Assembly: GCA_002794705.1 (NCBI GenBank)
Contig: PGTK01000001.1
Span: 186,001 to 250,000, forward strand
Length of the DNA: 64,000 bases
Origin: Candidatus Thermofonsia Clade 1 bacterium
GTDB taxonomy: Bacteria; Chloroflexota; Anaerolineae; Aggregatilineales; UBA2796
Reading direction: 5' to 3'
Both the position numbers and the translations under genes were made by a program. Within the stretch, counting starts at the first letter, position 1. Every line of letters starts with the position of its first letter. Below, piece by piece: positions 15,603 through 24,013 of this stretch. The notes below the pieces were generated by a model. The model was not told where the DNA came from. It worked only from the letters and a program-made list of their open reading frames with translations, and did no database searches.

Positions 15603-17108
15603 CTATGCTCCTATGCGGAAGTTATCAGGGCGCCCCCACGGGTTGAACGGATCGGACTCGGCAGGTGTCGCGTTAAGTGCAGGCGCGCCGCTCTGCAAGA
15701 GCTGGCTGAGCGCCGCTGCGATCAGCGCAGTGTCAGGCAGGGGTGGATTAGGCGGCTGCCACGCGGCAAAAGCGCGCTCGATCAGCGTGGTGTTCGTCTC
15801 ACCGCGCTGAAAGTCAGGATGCGCCAAGACTTCGCGCAAGAAAGCGATATTCGTAGTCACGCCGAGAATCACATACGCAGCAAGGGCAGCATCCAGACGG
15901 CGAATTGCCTCTGGGCGCGTGCGCGCATGGGCGATCAGCTTAGCGATCATCGGATCGTAGTGAATGGTGATCGAGTCGCCCGTCCGTACGCCGCTATCCA
16001 CGCGGATGTTCGGTGCACTTGGCGGCACAACGCAGAGCAGATCGCCTGTGGAGGGCAAAAAATTATCAGCGGGGTCTTCTGCGTAAATACGGCACTCAAT
16101 GGCGTGTCCGCGCTGATAGAGATCAGCTTGGCGGAAAGGCAACGGCTCGCCTGCGGCAATGCGCAGCTGCCACTGCACCAGATCGACATCCGTGACTGCC
16201 TCAGTCACAGGATGCTCAACCTGTAGGCGCGTGTTCATCTCTAGGAAGAAGAATTCGCCCGTGTGCGCGTCCACAATGAACTCGACCGTGCCTGCATTGG
16301 TGTAATTCACGCTCTGAGCAGCGCGCAACGCCGCCTGGCACATTGCCTCGCGCAAGTCAGGATGTATCATCAAGTACGGCGAAGGCGACTCCTCAATAAT
16401 TTTCTGGTGGCGGCGCTGAATCGAGCATTCGCGCTCAAACAAATGCACCATATTGCCGTGCTGATCAGCCAGAATCTGCACCTCGATATGGCGCGCCGCC
16501 TCAATATAGCGCTCAAGGAACAGGCGATTATCGGCGAACGCCTTGCCCGCCTCCCGCGAGGATGCCTCAAGTGCCTCTGGCAGCTCAGCGGCGCTGCGCA
16601 CCACGCGCATACCCTTGCCGCCGCCGCCCGCCGCCGCTTTCACCAACAGCGGATAGCCCAACTGCTCAGCGGCGCGCAGAAAATCCTCCAGCAAGCCCTG
16701 TCCATCATAGCTGGGCAGAGTTGGGACGCCTGCCGCACGGACTCGCGCCAATGCCTCAGTTTTCAAGCCCATCGCCCGAATCGCCTCAGGCGAAGGTCCG
16801 ATGAAGGTCAAGCCCGCGTCACGTACCATCTGAGCGAAAGCTGCATTCTCGGACAGAAAACCAAAGCCGGGATGAACCGCTCCACAGCGCATTTGACGAG
16901 CCGCTTCCACAATACGATCAGCGCGTAGGTAGGAGTCGCTAGGCGGTGCCGAGCCGATCAAGACGGCATGATCCGCCAATTGCACTGCCAAGGAGTCAGC
17001 ATCCGCCTCAGAATAAACAACAACGGTCTGAACGCCCAACTCACGACACGCACGGATGATCCGCACTGCGATCTCGCCGCGATTGGCGATCAAAATGCGC
17101 TCAAACAT
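15603..17108 (-). CDS. accC: Biotin carboxylase subunit of acetyl/propionyl-CoA carboxylase
   Basis: 501 residues, slightly longer than E. coli AccC (~450). The N-terminal start MFERILIANRGEIAVRIIRA is canonical. The ATP-grasp Gly-rich loop is AAAGGGGKGMRVV (~residues 157-169), and the catalytic region has EMNTRLQVEHPVTE. The enzyme carboxylates biotin on the carrier protein with ATP and bicarbonate. It starts 2 bp after the PIG-L deacetylase stop. Acetyl-, propionyl- or methylcrotonyl-CoA are possible final substrates; the symbol refers to the subunit type. Confidence 0.93.
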   Translation of the reverse strand: MFERILIANRGEIAVRIIRACRELGVQTVVVYSEADADSLAVQLADHAVLIGSAPPSDSYLRADRIVEAARQMRCGAVHPGFGFLSENAAFAQMVRDAGLTFIGPSPEAIRAMGLKTEALARVRAAGVPTLPSYDGQGLLEDFLRAAEQLGYPLLVKAAAGGGGKGMRVVRSAAELPEALEASSREAGKAFADNRLFLERYIEAARHIEVQILADQHGNMVHLFERECSIQRRHQKIIEESPSPYLMIHPDLREAMCQAALRAAQSVNYTNAGTVEFIVDAHTGEFFFLEMNTRLQVEHPVTEAVTDVDLVQWQLRIAAGEPLPFRQADLYQRGHAIECRIYAEDPADNFLPSTGDLLCVVPPSAPNIRVDSGVRTGDSITIHYDPMIAKLIAHARTRPEAIRRLDAALAAYVILGVTTNIAFLREVLAHPDFQRGETNTTLIERAFAAWQPPNPPLPDTALIAAALSQLLQSGAPALNATPAESDPFNPWGRPDNFRIGA

Positions 17109-17110
17109 GG

Positions 17111-17899
17111 CTAGTCTCCCGTAGCGGGCACAGCAGTCGCGCCCTCAGCAGCGTGCGCCTCAGGCAACTCGACCTTTGGCGCAGCATCGGCAAACGTAAT
17201 GACACGAAACGCTTCGGCGTACTCGATCTCCAAACCCTTAGCACACTCAGCCGCCCACGCCTTGACACTCTCAGTTGGATCCCAATCGCCCATCTGACTC
17301 CTGTGCGCCTTGAGCGCTGCGATCTTCAGATCAATGGTGCTAGTGATATCCACATAAGTGTAGTTATCGCCACGATCCCACGTGATCACATAGACCTTAT
17401 AGACCTTGTGCGCGCTCAAGCCTTCCTCCGCCAGCTCCTCAAACAAATTGGGCTGACCAGCAGCAGGAAAAACCGCATCAATCGCGGCGAGCGCTGCAGC
17501 GCGATGATCAGGATGATTGATGTAGCCATCGCCTGACCACAACGCCTGCGGATCGCCACACACAACCGTATCAGGCTTGAAGCGCCGAATCTCGCGCACC
17601 AATTTCTTGCGCAGAGCGAGGGTCGCTTCCAGCAAGCCGTCTGGTTCGCGCAAAAAGACCACCTCCTGCACGCCGATGATAGCAGCCGCCTCGCGCTGCT
17701 CCGCCTCGCGGATTTCGGCGGCGCGGGCTTTAGTCATGCCCGCCTCCGCAATACCGACATCACCACTAGTGCAAAGCACATAGCAGACCTGCGCGCCCTC
17801 GCGTATCCAACGGGCGACCGTACCTGCACAAGAGAACTCAATATCATCAGGATGCGCCGCAATGACCATAGCGCGTTTCGGGATGTATGGACGTGCCAT
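17111..17899 (-). CDS. PIG-L (LmbE-like) deacetylase
   Basis: 262 residues. The zinc site motif [18 protein letters not shown] is near the N-terminus, with a second ligand region [13 protein letters not shown] at ~residues 125-137. The family removes acetyl groups from GlcNAc-linked substrates, for example in mycothiol or bacillithiol synthesis. Which substrate applies here is unknown. A strong AAGGAG precedes the start. It sits between a Thr/Pro-rich membrane protein and biotin carboxylase in one operon. A second PIG-L protein is encoded at 19853-20701. Confidence 0.9.
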   Translation of the reverse strand: MARPYIPKRAMVIAAHPDDIEFSCAGTVARWIREGAQVCYVLCTSGDVGIAEAGMTKARAAEIREAEQREAAAIIGVQEVVFLREPDGLLEATLALRKKLVREIRRFKPDTVVCGDPQALWSGDGYINHPDHRAAALAAIDAVFPAAGQPNLFEELAEEGLSAHKVYKVYVITWDRGDNYTYVDITSTIDLKIAALKAHRSQMGDWDPTESVKAWAAECAKGLEIEYAEAFRVITFADAAPKVELPEAHAAEGATAVPATGD

Positions 17900-17937
17900 A
17901 GGCGCTCGAAAAACTCCTTATCCTTATGAGAGTGCAA

Positions 17938-18996
17938 TCATTCAATGCGAAAAGTAGCGCGAGCAGCAGGCGACTCGCCCATGCCCAAATAGAGGCGAAT
18001 CTCATAACTGCCTGCAGGGAAGCCCTCTGCCTGCCCAAAGAAAAAGACCGCCTGCCCATCGCTGCGCATTCCCCACAAAAAAGTGGCAGCTTGCATCAGC
18101 GCGCCGTCATGCCACAGCTCACGCCGCCACAGCACGCCATTCTGCACGTTTTCAGCGCGCACAGCAAAGTACAAGCGCGTGACGGGCGCTCTAAAGGGCG
18201 GCTGTGTGTTCGCAAGCTGCCCTGAGTCGCTCAAGCGCGTGCCGAGAGCCGTGATGCTCAAACGCGCCTGTGCGCTAGGCGTCACGCTAGAGTGCAGGGT
18301 AGGCGCGCTGAGCAAACTGAGCGGGATCAGAGTCGGGCTAGGCGTGGCGCTCGGAGTCGGCGTAAAGGTCGGCGTGGCTGTGGGCGTCTCAGTAGGCGTC
18401 GCGGTCGGCGTGAAAGTGAGCGTTGGCGTCGCGCTCGGAGTCGGGCTGGGCGTGACGGTCGGCGTGAATGTAGGCGTGGAAGTCAGCGTGGCAGTGAACG
18501 TAGCCGTCGGCGTGAACGTATGAGTCGGCGTCGGGCTGAGCGTCGGGGTCGCTGTGAAAGGCAAAGCAAGGGACGTGCGCGTAGGATCGGGCGTCTCAGT
18601 AATGCTGGCAAAGGGCGCCGTCTCAAGAGTCGGGATCGGCAGCGTCGCCAAGAGCGTCTCAGTTGGACTAGGCGACTCCGTCGGTGTAGCGCTTGGCTCA
18701 GGGGTCAGCGTGGCTGTGGGCAAGAGCGCAGCAGGAGTCGGCACGCCGTTGGGGAATGCGATCCATGTGGCAAGCGCCGTCGTCGTCCAGAGCATGGCGC
18801 CTGCCACGCTCATAATGAGCGCCCAGACGAAAAAGCGAAAGCCCGCTTGCCCAGCAGCACGGCGCTGCCGCCAATAGGCGTTGCGGCGGCTGCGGCGAAA
18901 CATCAGCATGGAGAGCGCAAACAACACAGCGCCCAGTCCCAGCAGGACTGCCACCAAGAATGGCGCAATGGTCTGCAAGCGCTCGATAGCCGTCAC
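17938..18996 (-). CDS. Membrane protein with Thr/Pro-rich linker and C-terminal beta domain
   Basis: 352 residues from GTG 18996 (GAGG upstream). Two N-terminal membrane helices (residues ~10-32 and ~52-75) are separated by an Arg-rich loop. A ~140-residue low-complexity linker of Thr-Pro-Ser and Phe-Thr-Pro units follows, then a ~115-residue domain starting near ARLSITALGTRLSDSGQ and containing LYFAVRAENVQNGVLWRREL. The end is probably a beta-sandwich on the outside. I do not recognise the family. It is the first gene of an operon with PIG-L and the carboxylase subunits; a functional link is not evident. Confidence 0.75.
   Translation of the reverse strand: MTAIERLQTIAPFLVAVLLGLGAVLFALSMLMFRRSRRNAYWRQRRAAGQAGFRFFVWALIMSVAGAMLWTTTALATWIAFPNGVPTPAALLPTATLTPEPSATPTESPSPTETLLATLPIPTLETAPFASITETPDPTRTSLALPFTATPTLSPTPTHTFTPTATFTATLTSTPTFTPTVTPSPTPSATPTLTFTPTATPTETPTATPTFTPTPSATPSPTLIPLSLLSAPTLHSSVTPSAQARLSITALGTRLSDSGQLANTQPPFRAPVTRLYFAVRAENVQNGVLWRRELWHDGALMQAATFLWGMRSDGQAVFFFGQAEGFPAGSYEIRLYLGMGESPAARATFRIE
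18340..18700. repeat. Low-complexity Thr/Pro-coding repeat tract
   Basis: Degenerate short units such as GTCGGCGTGA and GGCGTG repeat here and encode the Thr/Pro linker on the minus strand. The long plus-strand frames over this tract are a by-product of the repeats. Confidence 0.7.
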
Positions 18997-19093
18997 GCAG
19001 CGATCCTCTCAGCATGTGCTGCATACTTCGCACATTTGCTACCTTACGATTGTACCATCAGCGCTTAAACTGCCCAAACCGCCGCCTCTGCGC

Positions 19094-19099
19094 TACAAT
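19094..19099 (+). promoter_or_regulatory. -10 element (TACAAT) of the nth operon
   Basis: TACAAT in CGCTACAATCTAC, 31 nt before the TTG start at 19131. No convincing -35 box is seen. Confidence 0.4.
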
Positions 19100-19130
19100 C
19101 TACAGCAGTAATACGAAGATCGAGGCACTC

Positions 19131-19856
19131 TTGACGACACAAGCAGCCCTCCGCGAGAAATATCAGCGCATCAGCGCCAAGTTGATTGAGCTATACGGCA
19201 AACCTGAGTGGAAGCCACGTTACGCGCCTGTAGATGAGCTAGTGGACTGCATCCTGAGCCAGACTACGACCGACGCCAACCGCGACCGCGCCTTCGCCGC
19301 GCTCAAGGCACGCTTCCCCGATTGGGAGAGCGTACGCGACGCGCCCACTGAGGCAGTGGCTGAAGCGATCCGTCCTGCAGGCTTGGCAAATCGGAAGGCG
19401 CCGCGCATCCAGAACGTGCTGCGGCACATTACTCATGAGCGCGGCAGCATCACGCTCGACTTCCTTGCCGAGATGGATACCGACGCCGCTAAAGCGTGGC
19501 TCACCGCCATTGACGGCATCGGTCCGAAGACGGCGGCAATTGTGCTGTGCTTTGCCTTCGGCAAGCCCGCTTTTCCTGTGGATACGCACGTGCATCGAGT
19601 CAGCCAACGCCTCGGCTTGATCGGCGCGAAAGTCAGTGCGGAGGCGGCGCACGCCGAACTAGAGGCGCTCATCCCGCCTGAGGAGTATTATCCCGCACAC
19701 CTGAACCTGATCGCACACGGACGGGCGCTCTGCCAAGCGCGCAAGCCGCTCTGTGAGCGCTGTCCCTTGACAGCTGAATGCGATTACTTTCAAGCCAGTC
19801 AGAATCAGCAGGTGCCTGCCAAGTCCAAGCGCTCAAGGAAGACAGCTGATTCATGA
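19131..19856 (+). CDS. nth: Endonuclease III
   Basis: 241 residues from TTG 19131 (GAGG 6 nt upstream). The helix-hairpin-helix is IDGIGPKTAAIVLCFA with the catalytic Lys; the catalytic Asp is in FPVDTHVHRVSQRLGL. Four cysteines near the C-terminus have the C-x6-C-x2-C-x5-C spacing of the [4Fe-4S] loop: CQARKPLCERCPLTAEC. The enzyme is a bifunctional DNA glycosylase/AP lyase that removes oxidised pyrimidines. The next gene, a PIG-L deacetylase, starts in an ATGA overlap with its stop. Confidence 0.95.
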   Translation: MTTQAALREKYQRISAKLIELYGKPEWKPRYAPVDELVDCILSQTTTDANRDRAFAALKARFPDWESVRDAPTEAVAEAIRPAGLANRKAPRIQNVLRHITHERGSITLDFLAEMDTDAAKAWLTAIDGIGPKTAAIVLCFAFGKPAFPVDTHVHRVSQRLGLIGAKVSAEAAHAELEALIPPEEYYPAHLNLIAHGRALCQARKPLCERCPLTAECDYFQASQNQQVPAKSKRSRKTADS

Positions 19857-20701
19857 CCGTACACCACATCTACCTCTCGCCACATTTTGATGACGCAGTC
19901 TTCAGCTGCGGCGGTCAGATTGCCCAATTAGCGCAGCGCGGCGACTCCGTAGCCATTTATACGGTCATGGCAGGCGATCCGCCCGAAGGCTTCACACCGA
20001 CCGCCTTCACCGATGAGCTACACGCCCGCTGGCAGCGCGGGATGCTCGCTCAGCAAGCGCTTGCGGCACGGCGCGCTGAAGATCAAGCGGCAGCTGAGAC
20101 TCTCGGCGCGGCACTGCACTTCGGGACGTTTGCCGATGCAATCTATCGGGTCGGCAAGACCTCAAAAGAGCCGCTCTACACCTCAAGAGAGGCGATCTTT
20201 GGCGCTATCCATGCCGACGATCCCGCCACACCTGAGGCGCTTGCTGAGTCCTTCCTTGCAACCTATCCGTCGCTCTCACCAGACGTGACGCTCTACGCGC
20301 CATTGGGCGTCGGTCACCACGTTGATCATCAGCTGGTGCGCGCTATGGCGCTGCATTTAGCGGCACGGCTCTGCCTGCGCAACATCTTTTTCTACGAGGA
20401 ATTCCCGTACGCCCGCGATGGCGACGAAGTCCGTCGGCGCGCCGTGAGCGAATTAGCGCAAGCAATGCGCGCCTATCCCGCCCATTTCGGCTTACGCGCC
20501 GTGCCGCACAAGATTGTGATAGACGACGAGGCGCTCACCTCCAAAATTAAGGCGAGCGCCTGCTACCGCTCTCAGGTAGATAGCTTCTGGGCAGATTTGG
20601 ATGAGCTGGAGCGCGTCTTCCGCGAATATCACGCGCTGAGCGGCGGCGAACTGTGCTACCGTCCGTTGCTGTACGGCGAGGATCAATCCTCAGGATGGTA
20701 G
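19853..20701 (+). CDS. PIG-L family deacetylase
   Basis: 282 residues. The N-terminal metal motif is YLSPHFDDAVFSCGGQIA, a form of the usual HPDD with Phe in the second position. GVGHHVDHQLVRA at ~residues 153-165 holds further ligands. It is coupled to nth by a 4-bp overlap, though no functional link to DNA repair is known. Its last 19 bp overlap the end of rtcB on the other strand. The substrate is likely an N-acetylated sugar conjugate, by family. Confidence 0.88.
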   Translation: MTVHHIYLSPHFDDAVFSCGGQIAQLAQRGDSVAIYTVMAGDPPEGFTPTAFTDELHARWQRGMLAQQALAARRAEDQAAAETLGAALHFGTFADAIYRVGKTSKEPLYTSREAIFGAIHADDPATPEALAESFLATYPSLSPDVTLYAPLGVGHHVDHQLVRAMALHLAARLCLRNIFFYEEFPYARDGDEVRRRAVSELAQAMRAYPAHFGLRAVPHKIVIDDEALTSKIKASACYRSQVDSFWADLDELERVFREYHALSGGELCYRPLLYGEDQSSGW

Positions 20702-22104
20702 CTATGGCGCGGCGAGCCATCCATCTTGACCAGCTTGGGCTGAAACGACGCAAGGGTCTCAACTAGGTCAGCCTGTGCCGCCATGACCTCATCAATGTCC
20801 TTATAACAATTCGGCACCTCATCCAGACCCGCCGAAAGGACCTCAATGCCCTTTTCGCGCAGCTTGCGCTGAATAATTTTCCAGTCAAAGCGCTTGAACG
20901 CCTCAGCCCGACTCATACGGCGTCCTGCGCCGTGCGCAGCGCTGTTCAGCGAGGCGGTCACGCCGCGCCCGCGCACCACATAGCCGTGATCGCCCATGCT
21001 GCCCGGAATCACGCCCAACACGCCCTCAGCAGCGGGAGTCGCGCCTTTGCGATGTACGATCAGCTCCTGACCGTCTACCATCTCGCGCCACGCAAAGTTG
21101 TGATGATTCTCCACTACGCCCAGCACAGGCAAGCGCACAGCCTCCACCAGCTGCGCATGAATCACAGCGTGATTAGCGCTGGCATAGCGCCCTGCCAACT
21201 GCATTGCCTCCCAGTATTCAGCACCCGCTGACCAGTCTAGATCGAGCCACGCCAAGTGCTGAAAATCCTTCGGCAAGCCGCTATGACGCTGCATGGCGAT
21301 CTGCGTGTAGTGATTGGCGATCTCATAGCCGAAGCGTCGGCTGCCGCTGTGACTGAGCAGGGCAAGATATTTGCCTGCAGGCACGGCGCCCTGAGCCGTC
21401 TCAAACGGCACTGAGACGTTCAAAATGCCAAACTCCACAAAATGATTGCCCGATCCGCTAGTGCCAAGCTGTTTCCACGCGATATCCTTGAGGCTGCGCG
21501 CCACAGGATGCTCCTGCCACATCGGATCGTCCATGACAGGGTGTTGGCGCGGCACTGACCACGCATTGCCTGCGCCGAAGCAAGTGTTTTCCTCAAGCGC
21601 CTTGCGGAAACGCTCTTTTTTCTGCTCTAGCAAGTGCGGCGACGCCTCAAAAATGGTCAGGCGCATACGGCAAGCGATATCCACGCCGACGGCATAGGGA
21701 ATCACGGCGTTATGCGTTGCCAGCACGCCGCCGATAGGCAAGCCGTAGCCCTGATGTGCATCGGGCATGAGCGCGCCGCGCACTGAGATCGGCAAACGCA
21801 CAGCCCGCTCCATCTGCTGCAGCGCGCCATGCTCAATCTGCTCGCGCCCCCAGACCTGATAGGGCGCGTAGGTATCTAGCCGATACGCCATGGGCTGATC
21901 GCGCAGACGGATCAGCTCTTTAGCTAGTCCCTTGTAGCGCGGATCGTCGCTGAAGCGATCGGGATCAGCTAAGACAGCGCGCAACGCCTCTAGAACCGCC
22001 GTTTCGGAGTCGCCTTGTGCAATTGCCTCAGCCGCAATCTGTAAAGCGATGCCAATCGCCTTGCCCGACGGATAGCCGAGCCTGATCAAATCGTGACCGT
22101 TCAT
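20683..22104 (-). CDS. rtcB: RNA-splicing ligase RtcB
   Basis: 473 residues, typical length. Metal- and GMP-binding motifs are in place: MPDAHQGYGLPIGGV, GVDIACRMRLTIF, HSGSRRFGYEIANHY, VVENHHNFAW, and SLNSAAHGAGRRMSR with the guanylylated His. The enzyme seals 2',3'-cyclic phosphate and 5'-OH RNA ends with GTP and Mn. It follows ssb on the same strand by 18 bp. The usual partner genes (RtcA, RtcR, archease) are absent, so the physiological substrate is not indicated. Confidence 0.96.
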   Translation of the reverse strand: MNGHDLIRLGYPSGKAIGIALQIAAEAIAQGDSETAVLEALRAVLADPDRFSDDPRYKGLAKELIRLRDQPMAYRLDTYAPYQVWGREQIEHGALQQMERAVRLPISVRGALMPDAHQGYGLPIGGVLATHNAVIPYAVGVDIACRMRLTIFEASPHLLEQKKERFRKALEENTCFGAGNAWSVPRQHPVMDDPMWQEHPVARSLKDIAWKQLGTSGSGNHFVEFGILNVSVPFETAQGAVPAGKYLALLSHSGSRRFGYEIANHYTQIAMQRHSGLPKDFQHLAWLDLDWSAGAEYWEAMQLAGRYASANHAVIHAQLVEAVRLPVLGVVENHHNFAWREMVDGQELIVHRKGATPAAEGVLGVIPGSMGDHGYVVRGRGVTASLNSAAHGAGRRMSRAEAFKRFDWKIIQRKLREKGIEVLSAGLDEVPNCYKDIDEVMAAQADLVETLASFQPKLVKMDGSPRHSYHPED

Positions 22105-22122
22105 AAGGATTTCACGAGTTCG

Positions 22123-22560
22123 CTAGAAAGGCAGGTCGCCTGCCTCTTCAGGGATGTCATCAGGAGCAGGGGGCGAGCGTTTGACGGGACTTGAAACTGT
22201 ATCCGCTGCTGCAGCATTGCCTTCGCTCTCACCTTTGGCGCTCAGCAGCCTGAAGTCGCTTGCAGTGATCTCCAGCGAGGCAGTGGGCTTGCCATCTTGA
22301 GCAACGTAGGCACTGGCACTCACCTCGCCCACGATCAAAACGCGCTGCCCTTTCTTGATCAGCTGACTGGCAGTCTCGGCGCGCTCCCGCCAAATGGTCA
22401 CGCGGAACCACGTGGTCTTTTCTGTGCGCTGATCGCCGCGTCCTGTCACTTTGCTAACCGCCACGCTGAAGCTACACACAGCGATGCCGATAGTCTCTAG
22501 GTACTTGAACTCCGGATCGCGCCCGACATTGCCTACGATAATGATCTGCTGAAACGTCAT
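22123..22560 (-). CDS. ssb: Single-stranded DNA-binding protein
   Basis: 145 residues. The N-terminal OB fold starts MTFQQIIIVGNVGRDPEFKY and contains TTWFRVTIW and KGQRVLIVGE. A flexible linker leads to the acidic tip PDDIPEEAGDLPF, which corresponds to the DDDIPF tail that recruits repair and replication partners. It comes first in an operon with rtcB. A second SSB may exist elsewhere, so this could be an accessory copy. Confidence 0.95.
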   Translation of the reverse strand: MTFQQIIIVGNVGRDPEFKYLETIGIAVCSFSVAVSKVTGRGDQRTEKTTWFRVTIWRERAETASQLIKKGQRVLIVGEVSASAYVAQDGKPTASLEITASDFRLLSAKGESEGNAAAADTVSSPVKRSPPAPDDIPEEAGDLPF

Positions 22561-22651
22561 ACGTCACCACGCCTTATAGGTACTTTAACAACGGGCTGCG
22601 CGCTACTGATGGACACGCTCATCATAGAACGCTTGTTCAGCGCTGTCAAGA

Positions 22652-22663
22652 GGCAAATTTGCC
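22652..22663. promoter_or_regulatory. 12-bp perfect palindrome at the yajC promoter
   Basis: GGCAAATTTGCC is self-complementary and occupies the expected -35 position relative to the TATAAT at 22674-22679. It may be an operator, or chance. Confidence 0.3.
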
Positions 22664-22673
22664 GCTGCAGCCT

Positions 22674-22679
22674 TATAAT
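22674..22679 (+). promoter_or_regulatory. -10 element (TATAAT) of yajC
   Basis: Consensus TATAAT, 33 nt upstream of ATG 22712. Confidence 0.5.
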
Positions 22680-22711
22680 TCACTCAGAGCAAAGTGAGAG
22701 AGGGACGCCAC

Positions 22712-23059
22712 ATGGGTGAGTTTATCGCATTTTCGTTCGTGATGCTATTGGTGCTGGCAGCGTACTGGTCATTTGTGATCTTGCCGCGCCAACGCATGTT
22801 TCGCAAGCATAACAAGTACGTGCGCACGCTGAGCGTCGGCGATGAGGTCATTACGGCGGGCGGCTTAGTTGGCACGCTGACCCGTATGGAGGCTGATCGG
22901 GGCATTGCCTATGTGCAGATCGCTGAGGGAGTCGAGGTCAAGGTGCTGACCGCAGCGCTCAGCCGCCCCTTCGATCCAGAAGAGGTGGCGATCACGGCGA
23001 ATCTGGGCGTTGATCCAACTGCTGATCAGCGTCTGCAACAGCGCGGCACATCGCACTAG
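22712..23059 (+). CDS. yajC: Preprotein translocase subunit YajC
   Basis: 115 residues from ATG 22712, which has GAGAGAGG upstream; a GTG six codons earlier lies on that ribosome site. One N-terminal helix (AFSFVMLLVLAAYWSFVILP) is followed by RQRMFRKHNKYVRTLSVGD and EVITAGGLVGTL, the conserved YajC core. The protein associates with SecDF at the translocon. No secD or secF gene is adjacent, whereas in many genomes yajC is next to them. Confidence 0.93.
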   Translation: MGEFIAFSFVMLLVLAAYWSFVILPRQRMFRKHNKYVRTLSVGDEVITAGGLVGTLTRMEADRGIAYVQIAEGVEVKVLTAALSRPFDPEEVAITANLGVDPTADQRLQQRGTSH

Positions 23060-23162
23060 TCACAGACGCACACAAGGTCTTACGAATAGAACAGAGGGCT
23101 TGATCGGGCGATGCTCAGCACTCGCCTGGTCGGCATTATCCCTAAGCAAACTGTGAGAGACC

Positions 23163-23864
23163 ATGCCAGAAACTGAATCTGAGTACGAAATTTACGTAGA
23201 TGGCGCCTTTGAGAGCGATTTGGTCGCCTACGGCGTTGTGATCCTGAAGTCAGGGCAATTTCACGCCGCGCTCTACGGCATTGCCGAGACGGATACTGAG
23301 CATCGGCAAGTGGGCAGTGAAATCACAGCCGTGGCTGAGGCGCTGCGCTGGTGTCAGACACATAACGTCGCAGCCATCACACTCTATTACGATTATGAAG
23401 GTCTGGAGGCGTGGGCGACGGGCAGATATCGCGCCCAAATATCCCTGACTCAGGCGTATGCCGAATTTGTGCGCGAGTCAGGCGTGCAGATCACATGGCG
23501 GAAAGTTGCGAGTCATACGGGCGTGAGGTGGAACGAAAAAGCTGATCAACTGGCCGCACAGGCGATTGCCCTACGCCGCGAGACAGCAACGGATACAGTT
23601 CAGAGCGCGCCTAATGCCCTAATGGAAGAGGCAGAGCGCCTTGCCAAAGCCTTCACAGACTACTTAGCTCGGCAGGGCATTCAAGCGGAGTTCAAGGGAC
23701 TGTTCAAAGGCATGTATGCGCGAGTGGCGGCTCTGGGCGGCTTCTTCGATCTGTACAACACGCCCAAGAAGCGCCTTTCGCCTTACATTCATAGAGTGCG
23801 TGCCGAAGATCAAGAGAATCTGCAAGCGGCTTGGGAGGCTTTCCGCCGCCGGAGTCAGTCTTGA
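23163..23864 (+). CDS. Type I ribonuclease H with extra C-terminal domain
   Basis: 233 residues. Residues ~5-140 form an RNase H fold with all four acidic positions: Asp in EIYVDGAFESD, Glu in GSEITAVAEALRW, Asp in LYYDYEGLEAW, and Asp in WNEKADQLAAQA. The substrate-contacting VASHTG loop is present. The last ~85 residues (YLARQGIQAEFKGLFKGMYA onward) do not match a domain I know; their Arg/Lys and aromatic content would suit nucleic-acid contact. The family cuts the RNA strand of RNA-DNA hybrids. It appears to be monocistronic. Confidence 0.88.
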   Translation: MPETESEYEIYVDGAFESDLVAYGVVILKSGQFHAALYGIAETDTEHRQVGSEITAVAEALRWCQTHNVAAITLYYDYEGLEAWATGRYRAQISLTQAYAEFVRESGVQITWRKVASHTGVRWNEKADQLAAQAIALRRETATDTVQSAPNALMEEAERLAKAFTDYLARQGIQAEFKGLFKGMYARVAALGGFFDLYNTPKKRLSPYIHRVRAEDQENLQAAWEAFRRRSQS

Positions 23865-24013
23865 GAGTAATCCTTACCAACATCCGCCGCTTTTACAACT
23901 TTTTTACGATCAGTCCCTGCTGCTTTTGCAGTACCATAGCCAGAATGCGTCTCAACGGACTTTTTACAGCAGCCCAAACGCCTTACCGTCTTTTTGAACG
24001 AGGAGAAAGTTCA

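Noticed and set aside
15567..16226. Plus-strand frame of 219 codons opposite the carrier and carboxylase genes
   Set aside because: Same reason: overlaps two confident genes, with no recognisable domains.
16263..16928. Plus-strand frame of 221 codons opposite accC
   Set aside because: The minus strand encodes a complete, motif-rich biotin carboxylase, so this frame is a shadow created by codon bias.
18292..19068. Long plus-strand frame (258 codons), very Arg/Gly-rich
   Set aside because: It is the complement of the Thr/Pro-coding repeat tract of the gene at 17938-18996 and has no family-like motif or ribosome site.
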